From: HGM10611 sp964384805
Lineage (GTDB): Bacteria; Bacillota_I; Bacilli_A; ML615J-28; CAG-313
NCBI GenBank assembly: GCA_964384805.1
Contig: CAYLLO010000016.1
Span: 1 to 26,123, forward strand
Direction: 5' to 3'
DNA: 26,123 nt
Both the position numbers and the translations under genes were made by a program. Below are positions 16,475 to 24,052 of the stretch, one piece after another (within the stretch, counting starts at the first letter, position 1; the number at the start of each line of letters is the position of its first letter). The notes below the pieces were generated by a model. That model saw only the letters and a list, made by a program, of their open reading frames with translations, did no database searches and was not told the DNA's origin.

Positions 16475-16497
16475 TTTATTTTCCTCCTATTTTTTTA

Positions 16498-16550
16498 TAA
16501 CACATTGCTAGTGTTACTAATATTATACTAACTTTTACATTAAATGTCAA
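16498..16550 (-). promoter_or_regulatory. opp operon promoter with inverted repeat at the start of the leader
   Basis: TTGACA (16550-16545), 17 bases, TATAAT (16527-16522): both hexamers match the sigma-A consensus exactly with ideal spacing. TAACAC / GTGTTA arms (16498-16503 and 16511-16516) with a 7-base spacer lie at about +1 to +18, where a repressor site or a 5' hairpin would act. Confidence 0.88.
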
Positions 16551-16572
16551 TCTTTTTTTCTGAAAACAGCAA

Positions 16573-16585
16573 TGAAAACGCTTCA
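16573..16585. promoter_or_regulatory. weak cre-like sequence upstream of the opp promoter
   Basis: TGAAAACGCTTCA resembles a CcpA catabolite site with the central CG but is one base short of the usual 14-base palindrome. It lies about 22 bases upstream of the -35. The rest of 16551-16700 is T-rich with no gene seen. Confidence 0.25.
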
Positions 16586-16705
16586 CTTGTGATTTTTTGA
16601 TGAACTTTTTTCGAAGTTTTTTTGAATGTTTTTTTATTTTTTCTCCTTATTGCCTTATTTTTTTAACACTTTGTCACATAATAAGCACTAACAAATATTT
16701 TAAAC

Positions 16706-16734
16706 TTGACAAAAAAATGCTTTTATGGTATGCT
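16706..16734 (+). promoter_or_regulatory. trpS promoter
   Basis: Perfect -35 TTGACA (16706-16711), 17 bases, TATGCT (16729-16734). It lies directly upstream of the trpS T-box leader. Confidence 0.75.
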
Positions 16735-16744
16735 TTTAGAGAAA

Positions 16745-16958
16745 ACATATGATTTGAAAAAGTAATATATAAAAGGTTGTTTAGTGAGTAATGATAGTGA
16801 AAAATTACCTTCTAATTATATATGAATGGGTTCAATGATGTAGAAAGAGGAAATGCTTTCTCGTACTCTGGCGTTAACAGATATTGAGAGTTAGAAATAA
16901 CTAAATTAAGGTGGCACCACGGTTTTATTCGTCCTTTTATTTAAGGGGGATTTTTTTA
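16745..16958 (+). promoter_or_regulatory. T-box leader of trpS (tRNA-Trp sensing)
   Basis: The T-box core AAGGTGGCACCACGG is at 16908-16922, followed by the terminator arms TCCTTTT and AAGGGGGA and seven T (16932-16957). The bulge UGGC would pair with a G73 discriminator, as in bacterial tRNA-Trp. GAGTA and TACTC upstream can form a Stem I helix that places a TGG triplet (Trp codon, 16869-16871) in the specifier position; a second TGG lies in the GAATGGGTTC hairpin, so the specifier is not certain. Confidence 0.88.
16931..16958 (+). terminator. T-box regulated terminator of trpS
   Basis: Imperfect stem TCCTTTT / AAGGGGGA with G-T pairs, followed by TTTTTTT. It competes with the antiterminator formed by the T-box core. 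Confidence 0.75.
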
Positions 16959-16980
16959 TTTTTAGGAGGTATTTAAATTT

Positions 16981-17982
16981 ATGAAAACAATCGTTTCTGG
17001 TATTCAACCATCTGGAACACTTACTTTAGGAAATTATTTAGGAGCAATTAAAAATTTTGTTTCTATTCAAGATGAAGCAAGTACTGATGACAATATTTTT
17101 ATTTTCATTGCCGATTTACACGCTTTGACAGTTCCCCAAGATCCTATTGCTTTAAGAAAAAATATTAGAAGTTTAGCCGCTTTGTACCTTGCTTGTGGTC
17201 TTAATCCTAATAAATCTACTTTATTTATCCAATCTGAAGTATCCGAACATGCAGAAATTGGTTATTTGCTTCAAACTATTACTTATATTGGTGAACTAGA
17301 AAGAATGACACAATATAAAGATAAAATGCAAAAACAAGTAGCGGGAGTTTCAAGTGCTCTTCTTACTTATCCAGTTCTTATGGCTGGTGATATTCTATTG
17401 TATAACGCAGATTTTGTGCCAGTTGGTGAAGATCAACGTCAACATCTAGAAATAACAAGAAATTTGGCTGAACGCTTTAATTCTCGTTTTAGTGATACAT
17501 TTACGGTTCCAAAACCTTTAATTGCTAAAGTCGGAGCCAAAATAATGTCATTACAAGAACCTACTAAAAAGATGTCCAAATCAGACATTTTAGAAAAAGC
17601 ATCAATCTTTATTTTAGATTCAGAAAATGTCATCCGCAAAAAAATTGCCAGTGCCGTCACTGATTCAGACGGAACCATTAAATTCGATCCCCTTAATAAA
17701 CCAGGAATTTCTAACCTTTTAACTATTTATTCTTGTGCTAGTAATATTCCAATTGAAGAATTAGTGAAAAAATATCAAGGTATTGGATATGGTGAATTTA
17801 AGAAAGACGTAGCTGAGGCGGTAGTTAATTTGTTAAAACCAATTCAAGAAAAATATAACTACTATTTAAATAGTAAAGAATTAGATGAAATTTTAGACAA
17901 TGGTCGTGATAAGGCAAGTTATTTTGCGAGAAAGACTTTATCAAAAATGAAAAGAAAAATGGGTATTATTAGAAAAAAATAA
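16981..17982 (+). CDS. trpS: tryptophan--tRNA ligase
   Basis: TrpS is a class I synthetase that charges tRNA-Trp in the cytoplasm. It has 333 residues, normal length. The HIGH-type signature is PSGTLTLGNYLG (10-21), with TLGN as the HIGH equivalent, and the KMSKS loop is intact at 197-201 (KKMSKSD). Typical TrpS blocks include IADLHALT (43-50), MAGDILLYNADFVPVGEDQ (134-152) and the C-terminal helical region with GRDKASYFARKTLSKMK. AGGAGGT (16964-16970) lies about 10 bases before the ATG. It is a single-gene unit with a T-box leader, ended by a strong terminator, so regulated by uncharged tRNA-Trp. Confidence 0.97.
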   Translation: MKTIVSGIQPSGTLTLGNYLGAIKNFVSIQDEASTDDNIFIFIADLHALTVPQDPIALRKNIRSLAALYLACGLNPNKSTLFIQSEVSEHAEIGYLLQTITYIGELERMTQYKDKMQKQVAGVSSALLTYPVLMAGDILLYNADFVPVGEDQRQHLEITRNLAERFNSRFSDTFTVPKPLIAKVGAKIMSLQEPTKKMSKSDILEKASIFILDSENVIRKKIASAVTDSDGTIKFDPLNKPGISNLLTIYSCASNIPIEELVKKYQGIGYGEFKKDVAEAVVNLLKPIQEKYNYYLNSKELDEILDNGRDKASYFARKTLSKMKRKMGIIRKK

Positions 17983-17986
17983 TCTT

Positions 17987-18021
17987 AAAAAAATGATGTA
18001 AATTAGTTACATCATTTTTTC
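17987..18021 (+). terminator. terminator of trpS, probably bidirectional
   Basis: AAATGATGTAA / TTACATCATTT with a 5-base loop, flanked by A run and T run, so it can also stop minus-strand transcription from the methyltransferase genes. Bases 18022-18060 show nothing further. Confidence 0.85.
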
Positions 18022-18060
18022 TTTACCATTTCTTTTTTTCTAATTCATTTTTTTAAACAA

Positions 18061-18276
18061 TTAATTTTTTAAAGTTGGTTTATTAGACTTATCATTTTTC
18101 TTAAATATTTTAGGTAAATTTTCTGAATGGTCAAATTTAGTCATTAAACGTGGTTCTCTAAATTCTTTAATTTGTTTAGCAGTAATTATAAAATTACCAT
18201 GTTCTCGTACGACATCAAGAATGCTATACTTTTCAAATAATTGTTCCCACGCAGCATTTAGTAGACTTTCAGCCAT
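18061..18276 (-). pseudogene. N-terminal remnant of a probable type II restriction endonuclease
   Basis: Only 71 residues. The first 60 (MAESLLNAAWEQLFEKYSIL, then an ITAKQIKEFREPRLMTKFDH stretch and NLPKIFKKN) look like the start of a family of type II restriction endonucleases that I recall as having an EPRLMTKFDH block followed by more than 200 further residues. Here the frame ends 11 residues after that stretch, with no nuclease core, and the downstream bases up to the trpS terminator do not continue it. The ATG starts two bases after the methyltransferase stop, as expected for a restriction-modification pair. I read this as a 3' deletion. It could instead be an intact small protein. The family call is from memory of the motif. 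Confidence 0.55.
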
Positions 18277-18278
18277 AA

Positions 18279-19124
18279 TTAGAAATTCTTAATTAACACT
18301 TCTTCAACTTCACCACGTTTATTTCCATTTGAGTTGATAGACCGTTTTGCTTTCACAATAATAATGTCGTATTCTTTATATAAATTATTTATAAATTCAG
18401 TATTAGAATTAGACAATAAAAATTTAACACCTTTTTTATTTAACTCATCACAAACTAGTTTTAATCTTTCTTGTTCTTTTTTATTAAAACCACCTTCATT
18501 ATATCCTGTAAAACTTGCAGTATTAGAAACTGGGTCATATGGAGGATCTAAATATACAAAATCTCCTTTTTTAGCGTTTGCTACTGCATCAGAAAAATCA
18601 CCTGATAACATTTGAATATTGTTGTCATTAAAATATTTACTTACCGCTCTTAATACGACCTCATTGACTATATTAGGGTTTTTATATTTCCCATAAGGAG
18701 TATTGAATTGTCCAGAACTATTTACTCTAAATAAACCATTATAGCATGTTTTGTTCAAATAAATTAATCTAGCAGCTTTGGTTATATCATCAAGAGCATC
18801 ATATGTAGATGTTTTTCTGTCTAAATCTCTAATTTGATAAAAATACTCTTCATTATTATTTTTCTCGTGCGCTTTTAATTTTTCTATTAATTCATCTACA
18901 TTATTCTTGATAACTTTATATGTAGTTATCAAATCCGCATTCAAATCATTTATTACAGCCATATTGGGTTGTATGTCAAATAAACTAGCTCCTCCTCCAA
19001 AAAAAGGTTCATAATAAGTATTGAATTTAATAGGAGTATATTTCTTAAGTTCATCTAATAATTGACGTTTTCCACCTACCCATTTTACAACTGGCATTAT
19101 TAATACATTATTTTTTTTATTCAT
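18279..19124 (-). CDS. D12-class adenine-specific DNA methyltransferase (Dam/DpnM type)
   Basis: It transfers a methyl group from S-adenosylmethionine to N6 of adenine in DNA. It has 281 residues, typical of Dam and DpnM. The N-terminal WVGGKRQLLDELKKYTP (15-31) and the SAM-binding motif EPFFGGGASLF (39-49) are intact, and the catalytic motif IV DPPY is at 193-196. Other family blocks are YLNKTCYNGLFRVNSSG (122-138) and a late SNSNTEF. Homologues mostly methylate GATC; specificity here is inference. I start at the ATG at 19124, since GAGGGGGG is correctly spaced for it and the upstream ATG lies within that site. The adjacent endonuclease gene appears truncated, so this may now be an orphan methyltransferase. 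No clear promoter or terminator of its own was seen in 19140-19215. Confidence 0.92.
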   Translation of the reverse strand: MNKKNNVLIMPVVKWVGGKRQLLDELKKYTPIKFNTYYEPFFGGGASLFDIQPNMAVINDLNADLITTYKVIKNNVDELIEKLKAHEKNNNEEYFYQIRDLDRKTSTYDALDDITKAARLIYLNKTCYNGLFRVNSSGQFNTPYGKYKNPNIVNEVVLRAVSKYFNDNNIQMLSGDFSDAVANAKKGDFVYLDPPYDPVSNTASFTGYNEGGFNKKEQERLKLVCDELNKKGVKFLLSNSNTEFINNLYKEYDIIIVKAKRSINSNGNKRGEVEEVLIKNF

Positions 19125-19215
19125 ATATGCCCCCCTCATACCTTATTTAGAACAAAAATGATAGTATTTAAATATTATTATTTTTAATTGCTAAAAAATA
19201 TTTTTTTCCTTTAAT

Positions 19216-19956
19216 TTATTTTTCTAAAAATTCTATTATATGACTATTTACAAATTCTCTTCTGTCCATTTTTTGGTAACAGTGATCTGATTCTGGCACC
19301 ATATAGAATTCACAATTGGGATAAAGTCTAGCGTATTTTTTTCCATATTCAATAGGCACAGACATATCTTTTTCACCATGAATAATGATTACTGGGACAT
19401 TTAAATTAGTGTTTTGATATAAATCCAAATTATCAAAACTATCAACAAAGGCCTTACTCATTAAGTATCCCCCCATATCAATGTTGTTTTCATCGAACCA
19501 ATTAACACTTGGGTTATTGCGATATCTACCGACAACCGTTTCCATCATACTAGCAGCCGGTGAAAGTAAAACTAATTTTTCTAAATCAGCCTCGAATTCT
19601 TTCGCAACCATACTTGCTGCGGCTCCTCCCATTGAGAATCCTAAAATAATTACTTTTTTATTTATTTTTAAACTTTGGGCATATTTAATAATGTTTCTCG
19701 CATCATCTAAGACTGTTTCGAAAGTCATTTCGTTAAAACGCCCATCACTAATCCCATTACCACGATAATCAAATCTTATACTTGAAAAACCATGTTCTGC
19801 TAGTTGAAAAGATAGTTCTTTAAATAAATAACCATTTTCATTCATATGACCAGTAAATCCATGAAACATTATAACTAAACCTTTCGAGTTTTCTACTTGA
19901 TGTAAAATCCCTCTTAAAGTATATCCATCACTTATTGTTTCTACCATTTTAATCAT
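19216..19956 (-). CDS. alpha/beta hydrolase
   Basis: A serine hydrolase of the alpha/beta fold, 246 residues, cytoplasmic by lack of signal peptide. Seen: oxyanion-hole region MFHGFTGH (30-37), the RFDYRGNGISDG strand-turn (61-72), nucleophile elbow GFSMGG with Ser108, acid Asp197 in HGEKDMSVP, and base His225 in ESDHCYQ. The pattern fits cinnamoyl-esterase-like or peptidase S9-like esterases. It is the last gene of the amino-sugar salvage operon; its ATG overlaps the end of murQ by 8 bases, with GAGGTG inside the murQ tail as ribosome site. A role such as removing acyl groups from salvaged wall sugars would fit, but the substrate cannot be told from sequence. Confidence 0.85.
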   Translation of the reverse strand: MIKMVETISDGYTLRGILHQVENSKGLVIMFHGFTGHMNENGYLFKELSFQLAEHGFSSIRFDYRGNGISDGRFNEMTFETVLDDARNIIKYAQSLKINKKVIILGFSMGGAAASMVAKEFEADLEKLVLLSPAASMMETVVGRYRNNPSVNWFDENNIDMGGYLMSKAFVDSFDNLDLYQNTNLNVPVIIIHGEKDMSVPIEYGKKYARLYPNCEFYMVPESDHCYQKMDRREFVNSHIIEFLEK

Positions 19957-20860
19957 TTATTCCCACCTCTTGTAATGCTTTACGAATATTTCCTTTATGT
20001 TTATTTAAGATTATTTCTACTTCAACTGGTTCAATTTTTCCTAAAACACCAAGAATAGCCTTTTTAACTGAACCATATTGGTCATAGGCCTTCTTAGCCT
20101 CAATATCATCTAACATAGTGATTTCTTTAATGATACTGATGGCCCGAGCAACAAGTTTTTCATTAGTTGCTTGAACATCAATCATAAGGTTTCCATATAC
20201 TTTACCCATTTTAACCATCGCAGTTGTAGAAATCATATTACAAATCATTTTTTGAGCGGTACCCGATTTCATTCTTGTTGAGCCTGTAATTGGCTCTGCT
20301 CCGGTTATTGCTTCAATAGGATAATCAACCATACTTGATAAAATGGTATGCGAACTAGTAGAAATACTTGCTGTTTTGGCCCCTACTTTTTTGGCATATT
20401 CCATACCACCTAAAACATAAGGGGTTCTACCGCTTGCGGCAATCCCAATAACCATATCTTTTTCCGTTAAGTTAATATTTTTTAAATCTTGAACAGCCAA
20501 TTCTTTAGAATCTTCAGCTCCTTCAACCGCTTGAACCATTGCTCCCATACCACCAGCCATTAAACATTGAACCATTTCTGGTGATACTCCATAAGTCGGT
20601 TTACATTCAACCGCATCAATTAAACCTATTCTCCCACTAGTTCCAGCCCCCATATATATTAAGCGTCCATCATTCATAAACACCTCATATACCGCATCAA
20701 CACATTGGGTAATTTGATCGATTGCTGCCTCAACCGCATAAGCAACGGTCTTATCTTCATTATTTAGTTTAATAAGTATTTCCTTAGTTGATACTTTATC
20801 AATATCCAATGTATTAGGATTTCTTCCTTCTGTTGTAATTTTTTTAATATTTATATTCAT
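19949..20860 (-). CDS. murQ: N-acetylmuramic acid 6-phosphate etherase
   Basis: MurQ cleaves the lactyl ether of MurNAc-6-phosphate to give GlcNAc-6-phosphate and D-lactate, the committing step of peptidoglycan sugar recycling. It has 303 residues, the usual length. The SIS sugar-phosphate domain is clear: GAGTSGRIGLIDAVECKPTY (71-90), where Glu85 matches the catalytic Glu of E. coli MurQ, then the GIAASGRTPYVLGG loop, and the STRMKSGTAQKMICNMIST block. A C-terminal helical UBA-like tail is present. AGGAGA lies before the ATG at 20860; the upstream TTG of the open frame is rejected. One base separates it from the anmK stop, so it is cotranscribed. The products of NamZ, MupG, the kinase and AnmK all lead into this reaction. 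Confidence 0.96.
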   Translation of the reverse strand: MNINIKKITTEGRNPNTLDIDKVSTKEILIKLNNEDKTVAYAVEAAIDQITQCVDAVYEVFMNDGRLIYMGAGTSGRIGLIDAVECKPTYGVSPEMVQCLMAGGMGAMVQAVEGAEDSKELAVQDLKNINLTEKDMVIGIAASGRTPYVLGGMEYAKKVGAKTASISTSSHTILSSMVDYPIEAITGAEPITGSTRMKSGTAQKMICNMISTTAMVKMGKVYGNLMIDVQATNEKLVARAISIIKEITMLDDIEAKKAYDQYGSVKKAILGVLGKIEPVEVEIILNKHKGNIRKALQEVGIND

Positions 20861-20861
20861 T

Positions 20862-22040
20862 TTAATTCTCCTGTGGCAAGACAATGCTCCCCAAACTTAC
20901 CTGTTTAGTGGCTCCTGTTGCCCCAATAACATTGCTTGCTTTATTCATTATTCTTAAGTACCCCAAAACCGCAAAGCCAATTGCTTCTTTGGCATCAGCG
21001 TTATATCCTAAATCATAACTAGTAATAATTCGATATTTTTTAGTTTGATATTTTTTTAGTAATTCCAATAAGTAGGTATTATTGGCTCCTCCACCTGATA
21101 CAACTAATTCGCCATCGTTAAAACTTGGAACAAAAGTTTCAATTTGATTAATTATGGAACAAGCAGTAAAAGCACTTAAGGTAGCAATAACATCTTCTTT
21201 ATTCATCCTATATTCTTTTTGTTTATCAAGAATATTTTTTAAAAACGATATACTATATTTTTCCCGACCAGTACTTTTCGGTGGTAATGTTTTGAAATAA
21301 TCATCATTCATTAATTCTTCTAGTATTTGCTCATTAATTTTACCTTTTCTAGCAATTTCTCCATTTTTATCATATGGCACATTGAATAAGCAAGAACATG
21401 CAGTATCAATCAACATATTTCCAGGACCTGTATCAAAGGCTAAAATATCCGTTATTTGACATTTTTTAGGCAAATAAGTAATATTTCCTATTCCCCCGAT
21501 ATTAAGAAGAATTCTTGAAGTATCTAAACTTCTAAAAATTAAAAATTCACTAATCGGAATAAGCGGAGCACCACTTCCACCATATGCGATATCTAGAGAT
21601 CTAAAATCATAAACAACTAATTTATTAAAAGCTCTAGATATAGTTGAGGCATCACCTAATTGAAAAGTTGAAGAAGCATAGCCATCCATTTGATTAGGAT
21701 TATGCCAAACTGTTTGTCCGTGATTAGCTATAAAATCTAATCTTTTAAGTTCAAAAGAGGCTTTTTCTAAAACTTTTTTAATTGCATCCACATAAACTAA
21801 TGATAGTTCAACATTTAAACTACATATTTCTTGAATATTAGACGTTTCAGGAGATGAATTTTTCAAAATTTCTTGTTTTAATCCTTCAGGATAATTAATA
21901 CTTACAAAATCAATCATTTCAAAGGTCGGATATTTCTGATTATTTATTTTAACTAGTGCCGCATCTACTCCATCAAGTGAGGTTCCACTCATTAATCCTA
22001 CCGCATATAAAACTCTTTTCTTTTGTAATTTATTAAGCAT
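20862..22040 (-). CDS. anmK: anhydro-N-acetylmuramic acid kinase
   Basis: AnmK opens the 1,6-anhydro ring of anhydro-MurNAc and phosphorylates it to MurNAc-6-phosphate, handling the products of lytic transglycosylases. It has 392 residues, a normal length. Family blocks are GLMSGTSLDGVDAAL (15-29), DFIANHGQTVWHNP (102-115), VVYDFRSLDIAYGGSGAPL (142-160) with the likely catalytic Asp150, LLNIGGIGNITYLP (178-191), AFDTGPGNMLID (201-212), and a late VVSGGGANNTYLL. The ATG at 22040 overlaps the kinase gene end by 8 bases, served by AGGTGA in the preceding gene. It feeds directly into MurQ encoded next. Its presence suggests anhydro-sugars enter the cell, since no transglycosylase is in the window. 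Confidence 0.95.
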   Translation of the reverse strand: MLNKLQKKRVLYAVGLMSGTSLDGVDAALVKINNQKYPTFEMIDFVSINYPEGLKQEILKNSSPETSNIQEICSLNVELSLVYVDAIKKVLEKASFELKRLDFIANHGQTVWHNPNQMDGYASSTFQLGDASTISRAFNKLVVYDFRSLDIAYGGSGAPLIPISEFLIFRSLDTSRILLNIGGIGNITYLPKKCQITDILAFDTGPGNMLIDTACSCLFNVPYDKNGEIARKGKINEQILEELMNDDYFKTLPPKSTGREKYSISFLKNILDKQKEYRMNKEDVIATLSAFTACSIINQIETFVPSFNDGELVVSGGGANNTYLLELLKKYQTKKYRIITSYDLGYNADAKEAIGFAVLGYLRIMNKASNVIGATGATKQVSLGSIVLPQEN

Positions 22041-22989
22041 TCTTTTCACCTAATAAATATGTCGCTTTAGACAAATAATAAGCACCAATAATTGGATCAC
22101 TATCATCTACTAAATAAGTATATTCATATTGATAATATGAGAGAATAGTTTTAACCCAATTCATAATTATTGTATCTTCTTTAAATAAACCACCTTTAAA
22201 TCCTAAAAGAACCCCATTTTCCAATTTTTGTAAATTAACTAACGTAATAATACCATGGGCAATCGCAATGGCTTCATTTTGAAGGATACGAATTGCCTCT
22301 TTATTTCCAGCCTCAGCAAGATTTGTCACTACTTTCGCAAAACTCGCAATTTCCCCTTTTGTTTTAAGATAAAAAATTGCTTTAAGCTCTGTAACTTTCT
22401 TGATTCCCATTGCCGAAAGAAGTTTTTTATCTAGTTCTGATAAAGGTTTTTTAGTTTCAGTTTTTTTGATCATTTTTAAACACGCTTGATGTACTACCGC
22501 ATAGGCACTTCCACGTTCTCCAATGATTTGTCCCCATCCTCCAACTAACCTTGTTTTACCATTTTTGATTCCACAAATAGCACTACCAGTTCCGCCTAAA
22601 ACTAAAATTCCATCTTGACATTTATTTTCTACTATATCAAGAGGAGATTTAGTAACTACCGAATATAAAGCAATAATGGCATCATTTTCTATAACAACTT
22701 TACAATTATACTTTTTACTAAACTTTTTAACAATTTTGGGTACATCTATAACTACCCCTAAACCACTAATTCCCATTGTGATATTTTGTGGCAAATAAAC
22801 ATCTTTGGTTTCTTCAATTAATCGTTCAAGTTCACAATCCAAACTAGTAAATTCTAAATCTTTGGTAATTGCAGGACTACCTACACCAATAACACTCTTT
22901 TTTAAAACTTTACCATCTAAGTCATAAATATTTATTTTGGTCGTTGTCCCTCCTGCATCAACACATATTAAAACCGGTATTTTACTCAT
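22033..22989 (-). CDS. BadF/BadG-family amino-sugar kinase, MurK-like
   Basis: An ASKHA-fold sugar kinase of the BadF/BadG/BcrA/BcrD family, 318 residues. Phosphate-1 motif DAGGTTTK (11-18), a GISGLGVVID connector, phosphate-2 region LVLGGTGSAICG, GGWGQIIGERGSAY, and an adenosine-site Gly-rich stretch near GVLLGFKGGLF. Relatives include GlcNAc kinases and the clostridial MurK, which phosphorylates both MurNAc and GlcNAc at O6. Position between mupG and anmK-murQ makes a MurNAc/GlcNAc kinase the best call; the exact sugar is inference. The ATG overlaps the mupG stop by 8 bases, with AAGGA about 10 bases upstream. Confidence 0.85.
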   Translation of the reverse strand: MSKIPVLICVDAGGTTTKINIYDLDGKVLKKSVIGVGSPAITKDLEFTSLDCELERLIEETKDVYLPQNITMGISGLGVVIDVPKIVKKFSKKYNCKVVIENDAIIALYSVVTKSPLDIVENKCQDGILVLGGTGSAICGIKNGKTRLVGGWGQIIGERGSAYAVVHQACLKMIKKTETKKPLSELDKKLLSAMGIKKVTELKAIFYLKTKGEIASFAKVVTNLAEAGNKEAIRILQNEAIAIAHGIITLVNLQKLENGVLLGFKGGLFKEDTIIMNWVKTILSYYQYEYTYLVDDSDPIIGAYYLSKATYLLGEKNA

Positions 22990-24043
22990 TATGTTTTTTT
23001 CCTTCAATCACAAAACTAAATTTGCTTCCTGGTTGTAATAAATCAAGAATATCGTACCCATATTCTGGAATATAACCGATTACATTAGTTTCAACATTTT
23101 CCTCAATATCTTGTAACCAAATACCTACTTCACCCATATATCTTAAATTTAGTTCATTATCAATGGTAACTTGGTATTTCTTAATTTTCCCATTGTTATG
23201 CGGTTTAATCGCATCTTTAGATTTAGTACTTGAGCGAATCAAATACGGACTTTGATCTGGTCTTGAATGATGTGGCCCATTTAAGATTTTTAAAACTTCT
23301 AGTGAGACATCTTCAGTCAAGATAAGAGGTATTTGAATACATTCAGCAGTACAGCTTATCATTTCTAAAATTTCTTCTTCACTTGAGTAAGCATCTCCTA
23401 TACCTATTTCATCAATACCAGATAAAATGAGTTCTTGAGTACTAATATATGTTGGTTTATAACGATGACTTTCAACACTTGGAACCCCTTTATATAAAGG
23501 CGGACGTTGGTTAATTAAGGAAGGAATAAACGCCATTGTGGTAAAGCCCAATTCATGAAAAAGATGATTTTTTTGGACTAGGTCATATATATCTAATCCC
23601 GTATATGGTTTGGGATAAAAATTATAACTCATTCGAGTTTTGCTAGGATTTAACCCTTTTTCAAGTAACTCCATTATTTTTTCAATTGAAATAGTTGAAG
23701 CATTGATTTCAATATTACAGAATAAATTATTAGATAACGCTATAATATCCTCATCACTAAAACCCCAATCTAAACGTAATGCGTAAGTAAACTTGGGAAT
23801 TTCAAATTTTTCCATCATAGGTTTGGATACATCAATTATTAAACGCATATCATTTTTTTCTAAAACTTCTGCTAATTTATTTAATTCTTCACCAACATTT
23901 AAAGATTCTGGTATATGAGCAGAAGTAAAAATCGTCTTAATTCCAAGTTGTGCACATTTTTCTAAGTATTCTATATTTTGGGAAACTGGGTAGTCAGCTA
24001 ATCCTTCATATACTGATACCGCATATTTTATTTTTTTACTCAT
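22982..24043 (-). CDS. mupG: 6-phospho-N-acetylmuramidase (DUF871 family, MupG)
   Basis: MupG of Staphylococcus cleaves the imported, phosphorylated disaccharide MurNAc-6-phosphate-GlcNAc inside the cell. This protein has 353 residues and the two-part DUF871 layout: an N-terminal TIM-barrel (about 1-235) starting AVSVYEGLADYPVSQNIEYL, with LGIKTIFTSAHIPES and MSYNFYPKPYTGLD, and a C-terminal beta domain (about 250-353) with GPHHSRPDQSPYLIRSSTKS. AGGAGA, overlapping the namZ stop TAG, precedes the ATG by 6 bases. In Staphylococcus the substrate is made by the MurP phosphotransferase system, which is absent from this window, so the source of the phosphorylated disaccharide is an open point. Confidence 0.9.
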   Translation of the reverse strand: MSKKIKYAVSVYEGLADYPVSQNIEYLEKCAQLGIKTIFTSAHIPESLNVGEELNKLAEVLEKNDMRLIIDVSKPMMEKFEIPKFTYALRLDWGFSDEDIIALSNNLFCNIEINASTISIEKIMELLEKGLNPSKTRMSYNFYPKPYTGLDIYDLVQKNHLFHELGFTTMAFIPSLINQRPPLYKGVPSVESHRYKPTYISTQELILSGIDEIGIGDAYSSEEEILEMISCTAECIQIPLILTEDVSLEVLKILNGPHHSRPDQSPYLIRSSTKSKDAIKPHNNGKIKKYQVTIDNELNLRYMGEVGIWLQDIEENVETNVIGYIPEYGYDILDLLQPGSKFSFVIEGKKHNE

Positions 24044-24052
24044 AACGTTCTC

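Noticed and set aside
16600..16630. Weak plus-strand hairpin AACTT/AAGTT followed by T
   Set aside because: Five base pairs only in T-rich DNA, with no plus-strand gene upstream to terminate.
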